DNA from: Flaccisagitta enflata
Taxonomy: Eukaryota > Chaetognatha > Sagittoidea > Aphragmophora
NCBI GenBank assembly: GCA_965153355.1
Contig: OZ231127.1
Span: 24,614,001-24,678,000 of the forward strand
Reading direction: 5' to 3'
DNA: 64,000 bases
Shown in pieces: positions 1 through 64,000 of this stretch (its first letter is position 1; the number at the start of each line of letters is the position of its first letter). Position numbers and translations under genes: made by a program. Under the pieces are notes generated by a model, which was not told the origin of the DNA, did no database searches, and worked only from the letters and a program-made list of their open reading frames with translations.

Positions 1-891
1 AGAATGAGCAAAAAACCCATTCCTTTGCATCGTTTTCTGAAGAATTTCTTGAGAATTTTGGTTTAGTTTCCTAGACCACTCCACCATCTTGAACAGATTC
101 TTTGGACCATCTGTGCATTTTGGGTGACACTTGATTTGAAACCAGGAAGGTGCCCAGAAAAGAATGATGCCGCGGATGATCTCTTGAAATTTCTTAGATG
201 GGCGTTCGGTGGAAACATATTTTCTCATCATTCTGTTGGTAAGAGTTCCCCAGCTAACACCGAGCGGGCCAGGTTCTTGGTTTGCTAGATCAGCGGGCAT
301 TTCACCCTTGATGATGGCATGACTGACTTTGTAGGTGTATTTTTGGTCTTTACTAAGGTCCTCAACCACAGATTCTTCCAAGACCGGGAAATCTGGATTT
401 GGGATCTTTTTGAAACCGACCACCTCTAGTTCTGTCAAATCTTCCTCTAGAGTGCTTCCAATGGGTCCTTTCAAGGAACTTGGTCCAGATGTCCCTCCAT
501 CCAACTTTTTGATCAAAGCTCGGAGTGGTAGTTCAACACCATGAAGCATGCAGATGAACCATTGCAGAGGCTTCCCAAGCAGTTTTTCAAGATATGCAAG
601 AGCTCCTTCTTCATTGCCAACGTTGACATTACACCCATCTACACCAGCAACCATCAAAGTGGCATCCCAGCCTTTTGATTTGCAGAATCGAAACATTGTC
701 AACCCAAGGCTGATTCCATGCCCCGAATATGGCACTTCATGACCAAGGTAGGCACTGCCAGGTTCTTCAAGAATGACATAATGATCCTCGATGACAGTTT
801 TGTTGTAAAATTTGTCCCCTTTTTGAACCCTTGTAATGGTTGCATCCTTTTTTCCATCAAAGTAAAGGGCACTGACTGGCTTGGATTTCAT
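1..891 (-). CDS. Partial ORF of a repetitive, transposon-associated-looking protein family (C-terminus off window)
   Basis: The minus strand is open from an ATG at 891 to the window edge (297 codons, no stop). An in-frame TAA lies 18 codons upstream of that ATG. The product starts MKSKPVSALYFDG. It contains IKKLDGGTSGPSS near residue 150, DLSKDQKYTYK about 45 residues further on, WFQIKCHPKC, and ends QRNGFFAHS at the edge. From memory, proteins with this motif order (LDGGTSGP, then DLSxDQKY, then a Cys-containing stretch, then QRNxFFAH) recur in many copies in invertebrate genomes and have no assigned function. I assign none. Codon use looks ordinary and there is no frameshift in the visible part, so it may be a recent copy. 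The plus-strand open frames over the same stretch are shadows. Confidence 0.6.
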   Translation of the reverse strand, partial: MKSKPVSALYFDGKKDATITRVQKGDKFYNKTVIEDHYVILEEPGSAYLGHEVPYSGHGISLGLTMFRFCKSKGWDATLMVAGVDGCNVNVGNEEGALAYLEKLLGKPLQWFICMLHGVELPLRALIKKLDGGTSGPSSLKGPIGSTLEEDLTELEVVGFKKIPNPDFPVLEESVVEDLSKDQKYTYKVSHAIIKGEMPADLANQEPGPLGVSWGTLTNRMMRKYVSTERPSKKFQEIIRGIILFWAPSWFQIKCHPKCTDGPKNLFKMVEWSRKLNQNSQEILQKTMQRNGFFAHS

Positions 892-2384
892 CTCTTCCTC
901 TTCTTCCTTCTGTATCTCCTCCCCTCCAGACTTTCCAAACCATTACTTATGGTTGAGTAACCATAAAACTTGCAATTGTACAGCCGAAATGTTTAAAAAT
1001 TGGCGGCTTATCTTCTCAAGTCAGAAGGTTCAACTAATTTAAACCCCTCGTTCAGACATGAGCCTCATTGATTTTGATTTTATATTTTTTCTGTTTTGAA
1101 TTATATTTACTCATTACTGCTATGGTTAATGGTTTGAGTGACTCAATTGGGTTCTCGCCATATGAAATTTGTATTTGAAACTCTGTCACAAATGCCTCTT
1201 AAATTCTAAATTTGAAACCTTTTATTGTTCTGTTACTACTATAAAAAAACACAAAAAAAAAACACAAAAAAAAAAAAAAACCAAAAAAAAAAACAAAAAA
1301 ACAAAAAAACAACAAAAAAATGTTCAGTAAAACACCTTTGCCAGGTTGCAAGTCCTGAAGGAAGAAGTTTGAGCACTGAATCATGTTAAACTGAATTTTT
1401 CGCCTTTTAAACAGATTCTTGCGTCATTTTACTTTCTTCAGAAGGAAGATAAAGCTTTAAGAAATTTTTTATTCCATTTAAGATTAATTCTATGTGTAGT
1501 GGAGAATCTATGGAAAGAGTTCAATTTTCATTTACAATTGTTAGATACTTAAGCTTCAACACTAAAAAACACGATTATGGCAAAAATTGTCATTTTTGCT
1601 TCTACATCGATTTTTGGTAATAAGGTACTGACTTTGATTTAGCGGTATGATAACTGTAAGCAATATCAAACTTTTTTAAAGGTTTCTATGATAAGTTTAG
1701 GTACTAATGAGATGACAAATGGTCACAGAATCTTTTTTTAAAAAACTTTTACTAGGTAGTAACTGCATCACAAAAACAGCAAAAATCGCGATTTTGGCGA
1801 AAAATGTGATTTTCGCCTATTTGATAGCCGAACTTTCGTCGAAAATGGCACCCGCTTCCCATTCACTGAGGTCTTCAAAATTTTTTTCTGGCAATAAGTA
1901 CATAGTTAACTAACTTCAAGACCAATCTTGAGGTGAATTTCAATCTACAACCCTCTATGCTATCCCCTACCCGACGGACAGACAGTTATATGAACAGTTG
2001 GGCAGACACGTATGGAATGATGATCGAACCAGTTGGATCGGCACAGCTACGCTAGCTGAGGAGAGTGAGAACAAGACGAATGTCGATTGGGTAATTGAAA
2101 GTTGGACACGTAAATTCTGTGACGTAGACCTGCACTTTGAGTGACGTTAATATGCCAAGCGCGCGACGTGATGAAGCTAAAAAAGCGTAGGAGTTAGAAA
2201 AGATGAATAGATAATTCCAGCTCCTTCCTGAAAGCGTTTTGAGAGGCGATTGTTGACTGAAGGAAAAACGAAGGGGGGATTAGCGTTCATTGTTAAATGG
2301 TCCTTTTAGCCATCTGAACACTCTTACCTCGATCTGTTAGTTGGTGTGTGCGTCTGTTTGTCTGGATATCCGCTTTATTTTCAT
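892..2384. other. AT-rich gene-free stretch
   Basis: I see no exon I can support. It contains an A-rich low-complexity run at about 1240-1320 and otherwise unique-looking AT-rich sequence. If the PKD1-like gene extends upstream, this is intronic. Confidence 0.5.
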
Positions 2385-2389
2385 TTTTT

Positions 2390-2392
2390 TCT

Positions 2393-2468
<76 letters not shown>

Positions 2469-2503
2469 TTCTTTCACTCTTTCTTTCTTTCTTTCACTCC
2501 GTC
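2390..2503. repeat. (TTTC)n microsatellite
   Basis: A near-perfect TTTC tetranucleotide run ends about 30 bp before the left end of the inverted-repeat transposon. The opposite side of that transposon abuts a CT run instead. Confidence 0.95.
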
Positions 2504-3613
2504 GGTCCTGAGTTGTTCCGTGTGCATTCCTATCCCGTTACATGCAAGATTGGAGCTAGCTTGTAAAAAAAAAAAAATCGTTTAAGGTGTCCAAAAAAAA
2601 GTGAATCCTGTACAAAATTGCATAAGGAATTCATTTTTTGGGGTTTCAGGGCCCTATGAGGGGGCTTTTAGAAACGCACCCAAAAAAACTGCTAAAAATG
2701 GTCATTTTTGGGTATTTTTGGTAAAAATATTTACCACTATGAGAGCCCAGCACCCAAAACTTGTACGTGGGAACTCATTTTAATGTAAGAGACTAAAACA
2801 GAAAGAATCATGATGGTAGGTGTAGCTTGGGGTCCCCAAAAAGGCCCAAAAGGGGCCCGTAAATCAAGAAAATATAAGTTTTTTATTCATTACGCTCCCA
2901 AAAATGCTTGGATTCTCACAAAATTTGAAATGGAACTTCCTATGTTATGCAACTACCTTCATGCAAATTTTTGTGGCCTTTGATGAACAGCTTCATAGGC
3001 TAAAATGACTCAAAAAACTAAAAATCGCCCTTAAAAAATCGCGTTTTTTAGTTTTTTCTCATGGAAACACTATTTTAAGGTTATGAAACCCAAATATTTT
3101 CTAATCAATGATATTTGCTACATCTGTAGAGATTCCAGAAAAAATTTCATCCCTTATTTCCCAAAAGTCGCTGAGATATGACAGTCCGAAATGATATGGT
3201 AAACACGAAAAAGTAAAAAAATCATCATTTTTTTTTATTTCTTATAAAAATCATTACCTTAATGAGATCTCAGCATCTAAAATAAGTATGTGGGAACTCT
3301 TCTTGATAAAAGTGACTGAATCAGAAAGAATCATGATGGTGGCTGTTGCTTGGGGCCCCCCAAAAAGGTTAAAAAAGGGCCCGTAAATCAAAAATATATA
3401 AGTTTTTTATTTATGACGATCCAAAAAATTCTTGGATGCTCAAAAAAATTTGTAAACTAACTTCCTATGTAATGTAACTACCTTCATGCAAAATTTTGTG
3501 GCCTTCAATGGACAGCTTCATGGGCTAAAACGGCTAAAAAAACTAAAAATTGCACCCAAAATGTCTTTTTTTTAGTTTTCTCTCAGTAAAATATTATTTC
3601 TAGGTCATTTTAA

Positions 3614-4213
3614 TCGACTTCTTTTTTAATCAGTAATGAACAGCTTCATGCTTATTTCACTTCACACTCAACCATTCGCATAGTAGCAGCAGATACTGAT
3701 GTCTTTGCCATTCTTTTGTTAAACTTTCATCATTTCCAAAACAAGAACATCTTTTTGGATCAAGGTGACATGGCAAAGGTTACTGACATGAACAAACTTG
3801 TGGAGGCAATGCAAGCTGACAAAGACCAAGATCTGATGGTATTGAAACAACGTGGCCATCTTTCATTACCATTTTTTTTTGGGTTGGTTCACCCATTGAT
3901 TGGCTCAGACATTCTTTGCTCTCCACGATCATTTGGACCAGCATGGATCTTGAAAACCTGCATTGACTTAAATGAGTACATCTTTGACCCTGAAAAAGGT
4001 ATCCAGAAATTAGTGGAAGAACAGCCACAGTTGGAGGGCTACACAAGATACATTTTGTCCTTGTACAAAAAAAAGTTCTCTAACAAGATCAAGCAGACAG
4101 CAAGAGAGATGTTTGTGGACTCTGTAAGCACCCAAAATGCTCTCGAACAAGACAAGACACATGGGTTTACACCTTGGAAAATAACACAGTTTTGCCCTCC
4201 CAAGAGTGCCTAA
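3614..4213 (+). pseudogene. Transposon-internal ORF, N-terminally truncated, with ADTDVF motif
   Basis: The frame is open from just after a TAA at 3611 to a stop at 4213. The start carries IVAADTDVFAILLLNFHHF, an acidic hydrophobic-strand motif. It is followed by LPFFFGLVHPLIGSD, which looks like a diverged form of a Leu-Pro…His…Leu-x-Gly-x-Asp block known to me from repetitive invertebrate proteins; function unassigned. No plausible N-terminal part exists because the inverted-repeat arm begins immediately upstream. The frame then overlaps the CXC-domain ORF in a different frame, suggesting a frameshift near 4165-4195. I read it as a decayed gene. Confidence 0.6.
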
Positions 4214-4608
4214 ATCAAAGAGGCCTAAATCTTGCTTACCAACTCAAGATCTGGACACAGGCTACCAAACCTCAAATCAATGTCCCTGACCCCCTCAGAC
4301 ATGGGTGGCAAGCCGGAGAGAACGGATATCAGTTAGTGCCAGATTCTCAAGAAAACATGGCAAGACAAGCACAACTTTTTGATACAGTGATGAAAAAATG
4401 CCGCTGCAAGAAGTCTCAGTGCAAGAATGGGAGGTGCACTTGCTACGCAAGTAAAGCAAAGTGTTCAACTTCCTGTGAATGTTTGAACTGCTGCAATCCT
4501 TTTGCAGATGATGCCCAAAGACCTCCAGAAGAATCAGAATCAGACCAAGAAAGTGACAATGAGGAAGAGGAGGAAGATCACGAGAAAGAGACCTCTGATG
4601 ATGAGTAA
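4174..4608 (+). pseudogene. CXC (tesmin/TSO1-like) Cys-rich domain ORF, continuation of the transposon gene
   Basis: The open frame ends with TAA at 4606-4608. Its Cys-rich core spans about 4390-4500: KKCRCKKSQCKNGRC followed by C-x5-K-C-x3-C-x-C-x2-C. This is a CXC/CRC-like array of the kind that binds zinc and DNA. After it comes an acidic Glu/Asp/Ser tail (EESESDQESDNEEEEEDHEK). It overlaps the preceding ORF by 40 bp in another frame. A single indel at about 4165-4195 would make both one protein: an upstream ADTDVF region, the LPSQE linker, then the CXC domain. CXC domains occur in several eukaryotic DNA-transposon proteins, which fits the flanking inverted repeats. Confidence 0.65.
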
Positions 4609-6155
4609 AGGAAATCAAACCACACGACAGTCAGTTAGGGCAAGGAAGGAAATGTAATGGAAAAGCAAGCCAACTTTTACTGAGTTTTGCTTTTTAGATT
4701 AGCTAGCTAGGTGGGAGAGAAATGCTCATATCAGAATGAATCACATCATTATGTGACTCATCTTGACATGGGAAATCGGATATGCACCTCCTCGTTGGTC
4801 TCTCCTGGGCAACTGCCCCACCACCAGGTTTTACACATGTGGGGCAGGCTAACGCATACCGGTGCTGTATAATTGGTAACACTTTCAATTTAAATTTGGT
4901 CTTACTCCTTCCCAAAATGAACAAGTGAGCATATTTTTTTGGAGCTTCTTTACCCTAAGCAGAATTGAAGGCCAGAAATCTAAAATATTTTAGATGTTGG
5001 GATCTTGTGATGGTAAAAATTTTTACAATGAATATATTGCAAGTATTACTGCTTAAAAGAAATTTGGGTTAAATGACCTAAAAGTAGTGTTTTCCCAATT
5101 TTTTTTGGGGGGGGGGTCGATTTTTAACTTTTTAGCCATTTTAGCTTATGAACCTGTTCATCAAAGGCTACATAATTTTCCATGAAGGCAGTTACATGTA
5201 AAACAAAGCTACTTTTGAAATTTTGTGGGAATCCAAGCATTTTTTTGATTGTCATGAATAAAAAACTGATATATTTTGATTATACTTGCCATTTTGGGCC
5301 ATTTTGTGGAGCCCAAGCACCAGCCACCATCAATATTCTTTCTTAATAAGTAAATTACATCAAGAAAAGTTCACACCTAAATATTTTAGATGTGGAGATC
5401 TCATTTAGGTAAAGATTTTTATAAGAAATATAAAAAAATGATGATTTTTTTACTTTTTTGCGTTTACCATATCATTTCGGACAGTCATATCTCAGCGACA
5501 TTTGGGAAATAAGGGATGAAATTTTTTCTGGAATCTCTACAAATGTAGCAAATATCATTGATTAGAAAATATTTGGGTTACATGACCTTAAAATAGTATT
5601 TCCATGAGAAAAAACTAAAAAACGCGATTTTCGAAGGGCGATTTTTAGTTTTTTGAGTCATTTTAGCCTATGAAGCTGTTCATCAAAGGCCACAAAAATT
5701 TGCATGAAGGTAGTTGCATAACATAGGAAGTTCCATTTCAAATTTTGTGAGAATCCAAGCATTTTTGGGAGCGTAATGAATAAAAAACTTATATTTTCTT
5801 GATTTACGGGCCCCTTTTGGGCCTTTTTGGGGACCCCAAGCTACACCCACCATCATAATTCTTTCTGTTTTAGTCTCTTACATTAAGATGAGTTCCCACT
5901 TACAAGTTTTGGGTGCTGGGCTCTGATAGATACAGATTTTTTTACCAAAAATACCCAAAAATGGCCATTTTTAGCAGTTTTTTTGGGTGCGTTTCTAAAA
6001 GCCCCCTCATAGGGCCCTGAAACCCCAAAAAATGAATTCCTGATGAAATTTTGTATGGGATTCACTTTTTTTTGGACACCTTAAACGATTTTTTTTTTTC
6101 GACTAGAAATAATGCAGCTAGCTCCAATCTTGCATGTAACGGTATCTATTTGAAT

Positions 6156-6157
<2 letters not shown>

Positions 6158-6243
<86 letters not shown>

Positions 6244-6260
6244 AATCTCTCTCTCTCTCA
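6158..6260. repeat. (CT)n microsatellite
   Basis: A CT run that begins 16 bp beyond the right end of the inverted-repeat transposon. Confidence 0.95.
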
Positions 6261-6337
6261 TCATAATCCCCCCTACCCCCCTTTGATGACGATTGCCATC
6301 CCGAATTAATAATTTTCGTTCTAAATTCTGTCCTCAG

Positions 6338-64000
<57,663 letters not shown>

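Larger units (their letters stand above)
2535..6142 (+). mobile_element. DNA transposon with ~1 kb terminal inverted repeats and a decayed CXC-domain gene
   Basis: The left end begins CCGTTACATGCAAGATTGGA and the right end is its reverse complement (…TGCATGTAACGG). The inverted repeat continues inward for roughly 1 kb on each side (2535 to about 3560, and about 5130 to 6142), including a shared GGGCCCTATGAGGGGGC word. TATC directly abuts both ends (2531-2534 and 6143-6146), a candidate 4-bp target-site duplication. Each arm is itself built of two diverged units about 520 bp apart, both containing GAATCATGATGGT followed by a GGGGTCCCC-type stretch. The centre (3614-4608) carries coding remnants. 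I cannot name the superfamily. The element lies upstream of the first recognised PKD1-like exon. Confidence 0.75.

Noticed and set aside
335-960. Plus-strand small frames over 335-960
   Set aside because: They are shadows of the uninterrupted minus-strand ORF 1-891.

Overview
This is a piece of a metazoan nuclear genome, probably from an invertebrate. It has short exons with GT-AG introns, very long dinucleotide microsatellites (mostly CT/GA), and many MITE-like and hairpin-ended repeats. I see no bacterial, organellar or viral gene organisation, no rRNA and no CRISPR array. I cannot name the species from sequence alone.

The main content is one large plus-strand gene that enters and leaves the window. 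I reconstruct 27 exons between 6338 and 64000, and codon phase is compatible at every junction. Exons 1-23 (6338-38830, about 1,440 codons) encode a polycystin-1/PKD1-like ectodomain: a run of about 11 PKD (Ig-like) repeats with W-D-F-G-D type motifs, followed by a REJ (receptor for egg jelly) module. Exons 24-27 (59875-64000) lie beyond a 21 kb gap. They encode a low-complexity charged segment (acidic, Arg/Lys-rich, Gly-rich, Gln-rich). Phase allows them to join exon 23, but membership of the same gene is an inference. Neither the signal peptide nor the GAIN/GPS, PLAT and channel parts expected of a complete polycystin-1 are in the window.

Region by region: 1-891 (minus) is an open-ended ORF of a transposon-associated-looking family. 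2535-6142 is a DNA transposon with roughly 1 kb terminal inverted repeats, a 4-bp TATC duplication and a decayed gene with a Cys-rich CXC (tesmin/TSO1-like) domain. 6338-38830 holds the PKD/REJ exons, with introns packed with microsatellites and mobile elements. 38831-59874 is repeat-rich with no exon I can support. 59875-64000 holds the low-complexity exons.

The most interesting non-coding signal is two abundant families of non-autonomous elements, both Helentron/HINE-like in plan. Family A starts with a palindrome such as AGTCGCGTGCACGCGACT, has a CCGT-type core, repeats the arm word in inverted orientation near its 3' end, and finishes with a GGCCGTGTATCCGGCC hairpin. The 5' word differs between subfamilies and its partner at the other end changes with it. 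Family B starts GGGCAGCGGCCCC-GAAGGGGCC, holds a different tandem repeat in each copy, then an inverted copy of the first hairpin, then a tail ending CGCTTTTGCGACTATT. Other notable features are a hAT-like MITE nested inside a TA-flanked MITE that carries a tRNA-like sequence, several TA-flanked palindromic MITEs, a G-rich 18-bp minisatellite bounded by 22-bp inverted repeats, and microsatellites that sit where splice signals belong.
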